This document shows, piece by piece, positions 12,451-23,300 of a stretch of DNA of 64,000 bases (the stretch's first letter is position 1; every line of letters begins with the position of its first letter). The position numbers were made by a program, and so were the translations under genes. Origin of the DNA: Nemopilema nomurai (taxonomy: Eukaryota > Cnidaria > Scyphozoa > Rhizostomeae > Rhizostomatidae); the NCBI GenBank assembly GCA_003864495.1, contig ML133400.1:1852575-1916574 (forward strand), written 5' to 3'. The notes under the pieces were generated by a model. That model had not been told where the DNA came from, made no database searches, and saw nothing but the letters and a program-made list of their open reading frames with translations.

Positions 12451-14536
12451 CACATAAAATGACTGAAGCAGTTAAAACCGATACTGATACAGTTATTGTC
12501 CGTCTCAAAGGTATCCCAGTCAGATGCCATCTTCTGCTTGATGGTCTAATATTCGAATGATGGGCAAAAGAAAGTCAAAGTGATACACGACACTTTCATA
12601 TGTGTTGGAGATTTTACAGCTTTTACGAGAAATTCCCTCCCAGGTTTTCTGTGGTGCATACCAAACCTCATTAAACATCGGATTCATTTCTGCTATACAG
12701 GCATCGAAAGTAGATAGACAGGAAATATTCTCTTGGCTGTTGCATACATTCTTTGGGCTCATTGACTCCAATCATGGTGATTTGTGCTGTTTTGTTTTCG
12801 TTTGGAGTGTCTTGTCAAGAAGAACATATTCAAAACAAATCTTCGCCTGAAGTAGATTTGGAGCTCAGTGGCGCTTCTAAGGGGGGGCTAGAATCTTTGT
12901 CGGCCCCTGCATTTGCGCCCCCCCCAACCTTTCTAAGAAGATCTTGTTTTATTACCTAGTGTTTCTGCCAATATGCTTCATACACAGCTTTTAATTAGAT
13001 TTTATTTCATTATCAATTATTTAGGCACGGTGGCCACGTCAGTTAAAGGACTGATTTACAGTGGGCCGTGCAAATAAATACGAAACTGAATACGAAACTA
13101 ATAAAAAAGCATCCAAAGCATCAAAAAAAGTTATTCATTTATTTGCAAAGTTATTTTAAAAACAAGTTTAAGAAAACGAAAGAGAGAACAATAATTGATA
13201 TGACTTTCTCGGGCATTCTCTCCTAACTGCCGCATGCATTAATTCTATATTTCAAAGATTTGGAAACAAGAAAATTCAGATCACCTTATAGAAGTGGAAT
13301 ACTTGGGGGGGGGGGGTCACTCCATTCGCAAAATCGAAGCTGGTCAGGCGTCCCTTTTTTGAAATTTTGGGCCTATTTTGAAATACGTGTTTTGAATATT
13401 TCTCTTAGCCACTCTAGAGAGTTCAATTTCAAAACTTTTCTTTTGCGTCGAACCTAGCCGCGGTGGGTCATGTAATATCACTAATCTAGATTCTTAGAGG
13501 CCAATTTCGTGGTGCTGCCTCTGAAAATAGATACCTGAAGTTATGTTCAGACTATCTGCAGGGCGAAAATCCCGGGGCAGTTGGGGGGAGGGCTGTGAAA
13601 AGCACAACTCTGCATAACGTGAACTTCGCTCAACGTTCTCTCAGCATTATTACTCTAAAAAAAGTGTTCTACATGTAACATACATGCTGCATGAATCACA
13701 TTCTAAATACACGTGTGTAAAAGTATCCGGAGGCTAATAAAGTCACAACGTGTGCGATAAATTTGGATTTTACATCTAGCTAAGAAGCAAGAGCACTTGG
13801 CAAGAACAAGACCGTATCGAAGGAAAATACAGTACTCGCTATGCAAGAAGGAAAGTTTCAAATTTGTTTTCATTGCGTATAAATTTATAATTAGTGAAGA
13901 CAAATTTAAATTGGTAGAGCTTTCACTAGTAACCTATAGACAAACTTTTGCTTCGAGTTCTGCAGGGCCCTGACTATCTAGTACTTCTTCTATGCAATTG
14001 ATTTGAAATAATTTTCATAGAGCGTGAATAGAGGATCAGAAGATCTACTTGTCAGGAGTTAAAGTCAGAAATTGATATAAATAGCATACACTCGTAACAA
14101 ATTCCTGAATATTTTTCGACGCCCATGTTAACAATATCCCCTGTTCAAATTTTTCCTGTGCCCGCTCCTGCATTGAGGTAAGGCTTTATTTTATAAATAC
14201 ATTGTGTCCACAAACTCCTATTCCAGGATTATCTGTGATGCCCCCCCCCCCCCCCAGTTTTCTCAAGCTATAATCACCACTGTTGGAGCTTTGGAGCACT
14301 TTTCTTCCATTGCATTAGCCTGTGCATGTTCTGGCTTCTGCTCAGCTGAGTAAAGTCGGCCTAAATTTAAAAAAGCAAGTCACTACACCTTGAATGGTTA
14401 TGCTCAGCAAAGTCTCATAAACCACTTAATAAATTGCCTTTTGGTAGCAGAGGCAGCAGAGACAGCAGATACAGACTTTGCCCTTATAATCTATCCGGTA
14501 AGAGGCAAAGAGCTCAGACTTTCAACTGAACTGCAC
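12451..14536. other. unique centre of the foldback element
   Basis: This 2.1 kb has no mirror copy in the element. I find no transposase signature. The longest open frame (12771..12520 on minus, 83 aa) reads like ordinary protein (NPMFNEVWYAPQKTWEGI) but I cannot place it; it could be the remnant of a lost internal gene or of a captured host fragment. G and C homopolymers occur at about 13307-13317 and 14239-14256. Nothing else stands out. Confidence 0.5.
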
Positions 14537-17149
14537 CTGGCAAAGCTCAAGAAAACAAGATGCACGTGAGTTATTAATGCCTGGTAAGTTATCGGCTATG
14601 AAGCCAGACAACCCAGGGCTATTATAACCACCTCAAGGAGGTACCAGAAAGCATCATCGCCCATCACGTCGATCAGAGTATTGCTCGGACAAAACATGTG
14701 TACTGACTGTACTCCATCTATATTTTCACGATTGAGACATCCTACGGTCTTGTCTTTAATAGGTAACAAAATGTCCATGTCCATTCTCTGTGAATTTCCT
14801 GTTCTTATTCATATTTCCTATAAAATATGACTTCAATAGATTCAGCATGGCAATGAGAGTATCCGTCTTTCTGCGACCCTTTCGAACAACTACTTCCAGT
14901 TGCAAAAGTTTTTCTCATAGAATGCCTTCTCTGAAAAATGGACGCTAGAAGTACCACATTTGATATGTCCCTGCAATGGAAACATGCAATTACACCTTTT
15001 GGTTGCCCTTGTAAATTTTGCAAATGCCAAGACTGCAAATTTATGAATCTTTTTATCTTTCTCACTGGATGTCGCTTGCTACAGTTATGGTGCTACTTTG
15101 GAACTTTTGAACTGCATCTTTTGTTGGTGCTACTTTGGAACTATCTGCAAATTCTTCTTTGTATATGAAAAGGAACCCTCAACTGTTGGAAAACTTGAAG
15201 ATTCCTCAACTATCTACCGTGTAATTTGATGACATAAAGATTTAATTAACAATGTTCTATCTATAAAGTTTGAAGAACTCCTTACCTTCAAGACAAAGTT
15301 TAATCCTCATCAGGGCTTTATTTTGTAAAAATGTAACTTATATTTCTTTATAATCTTTAAAGCTTTAGAAGTGTAAATGAATAATTAAAAAAACTATTGG
15401 AGCTTCTCCTCTAAAGGAATCTCTAGCAGTTTATAGCAATAATGGATTGAGAGCGAAGAAAGAAAAAAACGTTAAATAGTAGTATAACGTGACAAGCTGT
15501 TTTAGGGGGGGGGGTTTAGGGTGGAGGCAAAGGCTGGCAGCCCTTAGTTGAAGCCCTTCTGGCGCCCATTTTCCAAACTTTTCTGCCACTTTGAAAGTAT
15601 GTTTTAAATATTTCTCTTGAAGAAGAAAAGGGCCTTCAGGACATTCAAAGCACTTGTGGGAGCTTTCTCCATAAAGAGCCATGACATTCTGACCCCTCAA
15701 ACACGGTTTTTCCAAAGAAAAAGCACTTCCCCAGTTGAACTGTCACCTATATTTTGTGCAGAGAGTTTAAGTTTGGAAATTTCACTCAGCGGCCGTCTGC
15801 AAACCTGGTTGGTGCAAGGCCACTCGTACGCCAACTGGCGCGGCCAACGCGGTCACTCACCGAAACTTCAACTTGATAAAAAACTTCTTCCTAACCGTAA
15901 CCAACATGGTTTCATGAATTGTTGAGTGACTAGCACCTATCTCCTTCCATTCCAAACAGTTGTTCGTCAAGGAGACTTGATTTGTTGCATTTATTTCAAA
16001 ATTCCGCTATTTTCTGGGAGCTTTCTCCATAAAGAGCCATGACATTCTGACCCCTCAAACACGGATTTTCCAAAGAAAAAGCACTTCCCCATTGAACTGT
16101 CCCTATATTTTGTGCAGAGAGTATAAGTTTGGAAATTTCACTCAGCGGCCGTCTGCAAACCTGGTTGGCGCAAGGCCACTCGTACGCCAACTGGCGCGGC
16201 CAACGCGGTCACTCACCGAAACTTCAACTTGATAAAAAACTTCTTCCTAACCGTAACCAACATGGTTTCATGAATTGGTTGAGTGACTAGCACCTATCTC
16301 CTTCCATTCCAAACAGTTGTTCGTCAAGGAGACTTGATTTGTTGCATTTATTTCAAAATTCCGCTATTTTCTGGGAGCTTTCTCCATAAAGAGCCATGAC
16401 ATTCTGACCCCTCAAACACGGATTTTCCAAAGAAAAAGCACTTCCCCATTTGAACTGTCCCTATATTTTGTGCAGAGAGTATAAGTTTGGAAATTTCACT
16501 CAGCGGCCGTCTGCAAACCTGGTTGGCGCGAGGCCACTCGTACGCCAACTGGCGCGGCCAACGCGGTCACTCACCGAAACTTCAACTTGATAAAAATTAA
16601 CTTCTCCCCCGCCCACTACACTACATGCTAATATTTTCTGTAGAATCAGTAGTTTTGTTTCTTTAGTTTTTTAGGTTTGTAAATTTTACTTGGAAATTAG
16701 GGTTTCTTTATCCAAAGAGTTGTGGCCGTTTGACCAGTTTTTGGAGAGCTACCTCAGACATATGACACTGGGGAACTCTTCGGAGATGAAAACTCTCTCT
16801 TCGTTAGGACAACTCTTTCTCATCCTGAATTTCGCTTCTTTCTCCACTATACGCAAAGGATTTCCCTTTCTTTTGGGATTTCTAGGTCACTTTTAGTCTT
16901 CTGTTTAATTTTAGATGATTTAACGGTTGATTTTGCATGTTTACGAATTTACGGTACACTTTAACTTTTGATTTAATGGGTTATTTTAACGTTATTTGTG
17001 CCTAAAATTGACAGAAACACGTAAAATTAGCCATAGCATGGTTATCTTACTCAATTATCGGCATTCGCGGCATAAATAACGAGCTAGAAGGGATTCCGCT
17101 ATTTTCTGGGATTCCGCTATTTTATGGGTCCGCTATTTTCTGGGGCTCC
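14537..17149 (-). repeat. right inverted arm of the foldback element
   Basis: This is the reverse complement of the left arm, 2,613 bp against 3,718 bp. Nearly all of the difference is three missing ~358-bp units; the outer segments are both 558 bp and the inner ones 1,121 and 1,150 bp. The arm ends GGGGCTCC at 17149, directly before the 5' flank of TCTN2. Confidence 0.85.
15658..16591 (-). repeat. ~358-bp tandem repeat in the right arm, two full units plus a partial one
   Basis: The same unit as at 9291-11300, inverted. Unit boundaries (TCAACTTGAT) end at 15877, 16233 and 16591, spaced 356-358 bp. The innermost copy is truncated at the same place as in the left arm (about 15658). Three units here against six on the left shows that copy number changed after the arms formed, or that an exchange was unequal. 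Confidence 0.92.
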
Positions 17150-17366
17150 GCGCCATTATGGTTGCCATTGCTGGAAATGTCCGAGTGTATGTGTTTTGTA
17201 ACTTCTTCGCATATTTCAACCATTATTAGAAAGTTATGTGAAAATGAAAGCGAATTTTCTACTACATGTATTGCTTCAGTTTCCGTTTAAGTTGTGCCAT
17301 TCAATTGAAGCTTTAAACGCGCAATGTGAAGGTTGATAAACTAGATTTGCTACCCCGGCACTGGCA
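17150..17366 (+). promoter_or_regulatory. 5' UTR/promoter side of TCTN2
   Basis: These 217 bp separate the foldback from the TCTN2 start codon. GGTTGCCATTGC at 17160-17171 contains a perfect left half (GTTGCC) of the RFX X-box that drives ciliary genes, but the right half is not matched, so it is at best a half-site. No TATA box is evident. The region was probably joined to 8531-8732 before the element inserted. Confidence 0.35.
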
Positions 17367-20300
17367 ATGCAGAAGGTGCTGTTCACGGCGAAGTGCATTT
17401 TTGGTCTTTTCCTTGCAATCCATGTTTCCAAAGCAGGTAAGATTTAGGCTTTCATTCCTCAATGAAACGCTAACGTTTGAGCGCATCTTAGAAAACTTTC
17501 CTCATAGTCATAACTGGAGGCCCATTGATGCTGATTATTTTGCAAAACATACCAAATTTGATATAATGCTTTTGACTGTCGTGCAGAAATTTTATTTTAT
17601 TTGATGCTACGACCTAATTTAAATCAGTTGATTCCCTTTTTGTGTGTCACAATGGTGCTAATTTTCTATGATTTAGTTTTTTACCCTTGAATTGTTTTGA
17701 AAATGTTTAGTATCAGAAGACGATATCAAAAGCAGAATCGACATATGATCTTTCACATTTTAACAAGAACCAGTTCTGCTGTTCTAAAGGACGTCCTCAA
17801 AGCATAGTAATACTTATAAAGTTGTTTGTCAGTGTTTTGCTAATGCAAACCATGAAAATTTAAACTTGAGAATTTGATTCCAAATGATTAAATCAAAAAA
17901 GCTGGCAGCAGTTTTTACAGCTGTTGAATGCTAAATGCCTTTCACATTTTCAGGGAAAGTAGATGTAACTCAAGATGTCATTACATTGCAAGAGAATCAA
18001 ATCAGTGGCTCTTTACAAGTCCAGCTTTCAGTTACAGCTCAAACTAACAATGTATGTTGCCATCTATGCATTAAAAATTTTGACTTGGAAAAGCCATTAT
18101 GGAATTTCAAACAAAGTCAAAAGTTATGTAATATTCCCCTTCACAGTCCATATGTTACCATCTGTCACATTCTTTGGCCCTTATTCCATAGATGGTGAAA
18201 TATTCAGATTTATTTCAATTCTACATGGCCTTATAACAAAATGTACAAAATATAATTGCATGTATCTAGACAACAAGACAAATGTTGAACATGACTGCTT
18301 TTGTAATATTGATATTAATTTAATTCTAAAGGAACCTGAATCAAATATCCTTTTGTTCTTTGAGAAATAATTAAAGTTGGTTTCTACTCAAAGTTATACT
18401 TAATTCCACCATGCAATTTATAGATTTTAGCATTCAGTTAGTCTGTGATTTGCTAAGATATTTGTTTGGTTTTTAGGTAAATGTTAGTTGCACTCAACTG
18501 CAGTTTGGTGTGAGAATGGCAAATTTGCAGTTTGGTTTTCTGGTGATTCCAGTTGGAAGTAATGTTGGCAAAGTTAATTTCAGGCATGCTTTATCTTTCC
18601 TTGCTGACATTTTGCAAGTCCTAGTTTCTCAAAAATATGGAACACACATTTATGCCATAAATAATAAAGAAGAATTTTAGCTAGACACAACTGAAACATC
18701 ATTTGCCAGATTTGTATCACTTGGAAAGTGTGTAATGATTCTTGTTGTCTTTAACAACAGGGCATTATTTTCTTGGACTAATCTACATTTTTTTGCTCAT
18801 TGTAAGTTGCAGATGTGTGTTTGATAGTCAGTCAGTTTTGATTTGAAAGAACTGAATTGTATCCTTTCCTCACCTATAAAGTTTTGTCACATTTAGATAT
18901 GCCAGATTGAATTTTCTGTGAACAGTTAAGTCAGAACTTTATAGAGTAACAATTTAAAAGTATTATGCCATCATATGTTAGAAATATTCAGATGGTGATC
19001 TTTTTATGTCTTAGCTAATGCTCAAATAGATGGTTGAGACAAATCGAAACTAATGAACCACTTTAATTAAATTATTGTTCTTATCTCCACCTTATAGGGT
19101 TTTGTCACATGGTGATGCAGTAGATGTTGCTTGCACTGGTTTTAGCGAAAATAATGGCAGCCAATATCTTTCCAATAACTCAACAGGAAAAACAGGGTAA
19201 TTACTTTTAACTTTCTCTCAATTTCCTTTTGATCTGCAGAATATGTAACATTGAATGATTGTTTGGTTGGGTTCTTCTTAGTATGGTGATGATACATTCG
19301 ATGCAATGGGGCTAGGCCAATTGGCCTAAGCCCTGAATGGTCAAACACGAGAGAGACTCTATTCCGATGTTGTCTTTATTCATTCAACAGCAAGACTAAG
19401 TCTAAAATGAACAACGTACACAAATAACATGAACGGAAGGTAATTAAGAGAACAATAGGAACGGCACAATACATGTTGACAGACAAACACATTGCCATTA
19501 GAAAGGCGTTAACTGACACAACAGGACTCAACAGCACATGTGACTATAACACGCAACTGAGATACTCCGAAACATATCACACACTAAAGCCAACCGTTAC
19601 AAATACAATGAGCTCATTTATTAGAATCAGTTACCAATTAAATTAAAAGCGTTCTTGTTACTCCAGCATTTTATTTGTTTATATTGAAGTATTACTTTTT
19701 GTCATCTATTTTCTGTTTCTCTTTTTAGGAAAATTTTGGTCATCAAAGCTCCAAAAGTTAGTATTTGTGATGGAGCAATTGTTGTCAAGGGATTTATCGA
19801 AACACGCCAATCATTTGCTGTTTGCCTAAGGTATATGCGGTTTACTACTTTTCCCATTTGTAGTCCTTAGTTTTCATTAACATTCAACTGTCTATTAGTA
19901 GTGACTATTGCCTTTTTAATGAAAAGATTTTTCTTTCAAACTACCAGAAAAGAGCTATCGGCAAAGTCCTTGTCTGATCCTAGATTCAATTGCTAAAATT
20001 TTTTCGGTATAAACATTTTCAGAATTGAAGAGGGAACAAGGTTTTATTCACATTAATGATGTAGTTATAGACTAAAGAGTTATTTTAGGCAATTTGGTAC
20101 ACTGCACTGGCAGATAGATCTTTGAAAATGCTGACAATTTTTCTCATTTGGTTGTCACATGCTATTGTTTCCTATTTAGTTGCATGGCTGTTTTCATAGT
20201 TGTTGCTATTTCTTTTTCCCATCATATATTCTACTTTTTCAAAGCTATTTTCTGTTAATAGCTGTTTTAAAAGATAAGTTGTGCCAAATTAAGTCTCAAA

Positions 20301-23300
20301 TTGGAATTATAACTTATGGTATTTGTTTTGCAAATCTGTTAAAAATGTTTTTTATTGTCCTTATGTAGGTACTAATGGTCTTCATCCCTCTTTTTTAGTG
20401 AGCTGGCCTTGAATTCAGTTGTCGTCAGATGCTCTATGGACAATGCATCATTGCATGATTCCACAAAAATGAGGCTAGAGTTCTTCGATGCAAGGATTCA
20501 GCAACAACAGCAGCAAGGAACAGTAAGTCTTGCACACATCTTTGAACTAATTAGGCTCATTTCTGTTGAATTCATTTGAATCCACACCTCATTGAATGCT
20601 GCAGTAGTTAGTTGAGTAGGTTTTCACACCATCATGCATGGGAATGTTTAGAGAGATAAAGACAAATGCAAGTTTTGCGACCAAATGGCTCAAGGAATGG
20701 CACCATTTGACATGACAAATGTTGATATACTTGCAAGGTTCCAAGCACCAATGCTTGATTAAATATTCTATATGCTTGATTTTTATTTCACACTTTTTCA
20801 TTAATAGTTTGTTTAATGCTGCTTTTAATTTTCAAAGGTTGAGTTTCTTGTAAGAAGTACTGGAGGGTCAGTCCGTGTTACATGCAGTGCACAATCCGAA
20901 TTTTGTGGTGTAACCCCGGTAGTTGCCTCCACTTCAACAGTTGCCTCCACTTCAACAGTTGCCGCCACTTCAACAGTTGCCTCCACTTCAACAGTTGCCT
21001 CCTTTTCAGTCATCGCCTCCTTCTCAGCCATCGCCTCTTTCTCGGCTATTGCCTCAAGAGCCTCGACTTCTGTGACGAATTCAGGTGCATCGCTCCTGAC
21101 GTCAACCAAAGTAGGACCTTCCAAGTCGGCACTCACTTCTGGCCGTAGCTTGGTATCGTCGTCAGCTGATTATACGCCAGTCCCAGTTGGCGCCTTTGAT
21201 TCAACGATTGCTGCAGATCTTGGGTTGTTATCATCATTTGCGGACCCCGATGTATTCGACGTTGCTAGCTCTGCATATTCCGTCAATCCCTTGTACCCAA
21301 GCGATACCACAGCTGGCCCCGATGCCAGTGCCTGGTCTTCAGCTGACAATGCGGTCAACCCGTCTTCGAATCTGCCAATCGTGTCCGACACAGCTGTTCT
21401 GCTGAACTCCAACACATCTCTCTCTGTACATAATCCGCTCTCTTCAGCTTCCAGTGGACTAAACAAGTCTGCCATGACTTCGTCACTGACTCCCAGACTG
21501 GTCAACGCAAGCGCAAGCTCGGTTTTGTACACAGCCAGCAGTAGTGTAAAGCGGACAAGCCTCGTTGCATCATTCACCGTAATGCCTTCCGTTTTGCCGA
21601 CCCCAGTATCCAATGAAACAAACGCTTTAATCAATGGAACTTGCCAGTACTTGTTCAACACGTCAAGGGGTAAGTTCAGAGGCCCTGAGGACAGCTTTTG
21701 TAGCCAGAATAAGGGGCAGGGGTTGCCTCCTTTTTAATTGTTTATCTACATTTGCCAGTTTCACTTCTTCGTTGAGAAAAAACTTCAATTATATACTAAT
21801 AGGGATTAAGTCTTCATTCGAAGAACCAATGCCAGTCAACGCTCTATTATCTAATTTACACTTGGTTGTGATGAACCTCTTGGTATAGATGATCTCTGAA
21901 AATCTCTGGCTAATGTTTGTCAGTCTGGCTGTGTTTTTTGTGATCCAAGAAGCCTTGCTTTTACACTTTGTATGCTAAATTCCTGCTCTTTTGAAAGAGA
22001 TTTAGCGTTCTTGAATACTTGTGTACTGAAAAGGTACTACTCTTGCAGGAAACATCGGAAAGTTTCTCCTGCAGGAGGCTTCTATCGTTTCGTATCCTGC
22101 ATACAGTGACGTGAAAAGCCTTCGAAAGCACATTGCCTATGTTGTCCTGGACGAGGCCCTCAAAGGCACGCTGAACATGGACCTACAGTGCAGGATCAGG
22201 ACAATCAACATCGATCAAATGGACCAGACTGTATGCCAGGCAGATGGGACCCCAATTGGGGGAGCTTCTGAAGTCGCATTGAGAGAAGTTAGCATGCGAC
22301 TGCTGTCTTCAAAAATCACGTTCAAGGTTTGTTGCCTTGTCGTATTGTCGTATCATATTGTCGTAGAACACGGCTTAAGGCTCTTTGTTTGTGGGAACCC
22401 AGTGTTCTTCCGCTCTTCGTAATCCCTTTTGTGACCGAACGATTCGTAAATAAGATGCAAGAACTTCATAAAAGCCTTCAGTTTCTCCAGAGAAGATTTC
22501 CCTTTCACGTACTTAATGTCCGGGAAACAAGGTTCTGGCCACTTGAAAATATTCTTCTGCAGCCACTTGTTTGGCCTATTTTATCTATTTATTTACAGCC
22601 CTCTTTGCTTCCACGTTTTGTTTGTGAACTAAGCATTCTTCCAGTTACAAATGCCAAGCAGCTACATTTCAAATCAGACTTCTTGAGTCATCCATAAGAT
22701 TTAAAATTAGAAAATTGGGACACCGAGCACAGCCTTCCCTTATTATTTATCATTATTTCTTACCCCTAGTGCTTACCTATTGCACTTACCATTTATGTTT
22801 ACTTCTGGTGCTTACCCATAGTGCTTACCCTCGGTACTTACTTTTAATGCTGTCTTTATTGCTTCCTCTTCAATGCTTACCCCTATCGTTTACCCTTGGA
22901 ACTTGCAAATACAAGTACTTATCCTCTCCTCTTACCATCCAATCATTCTTTCAACAGCCAAATGAACTGTTCAAGAACCTAACAGTCGAGATTGTAAGAA
23001 CTGGCAACGGCTCGATTGCGCAACTCTTCCATGCTTTTTGCTGTGCGCCTTCGTCCAACAATAAGTACGCCGGCAAGTCCATTTCAGTGCTCCTGTGGAT
23101 TGACGCAACGGGGATGTTTCCTTTCAAATGGCAAGACATCGTAGGTTTGTGACTTTCAAGTGCTTCAGTCTTAGCTACTATTTGTCGAGATTTTAATGCT
23201 CAGATTGTAAAGAACTCTATCAAGGGATATTTTTACTATATAACTTGAGAACGCGCTACAAATACCGCTTGACGTCTGACCGAGTGACTGTATTACCATG

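Larger units (their letters stand above)
8733..17149. mobile_element. 8.4-kb foldback element with tandem-repeat arms
   Basis: The stretch is a huge interrupted palindrome. The left arm (8733-12450) reappears reverse-complemented as the right arm (14537-17149), nearly identical wherever I compared them, around a 2,086-bp unique centre. Both ends start GGAGCCC and carry three close copies of an AAAATAGCGGA-type motif (8743-8793; mirrored at 17095-17140). Each arm has an outer 558-bp segment, then a tandem array of a ~358-bp unit, then an inner ~1.1-kb segment. This is the architecture of Foldback/Galileo-type DNA transposons: long inverted repeats rich in tandem repeats around a variable middle. 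No transposase is recognisable, so it is probably non-autonomous. GCGCCATT directly follows the right end (17150-17157) and occurs 18 bp outside the left end (8707-8714), a possible but imperfect target duplication. An ordinary segmental inverted duplication is the alternative; the repeated terminal motifs argue against it. Confidence 0.8.

Noticed and set aside
17160..17177. RFX X-box controlling TCTN2
   Set aside because: Only the left half-site (GTTGCC) matches; the right half does not fit, so it is not called as a site.
20825..21661. Antisense frames opposite TCTN2 exon 7 (EKEA/VEVEAT and a 163-aa frame)
   Set aside because: Shadows of a biased coding exon; the sense frame has in-phase splice sites on both sides.
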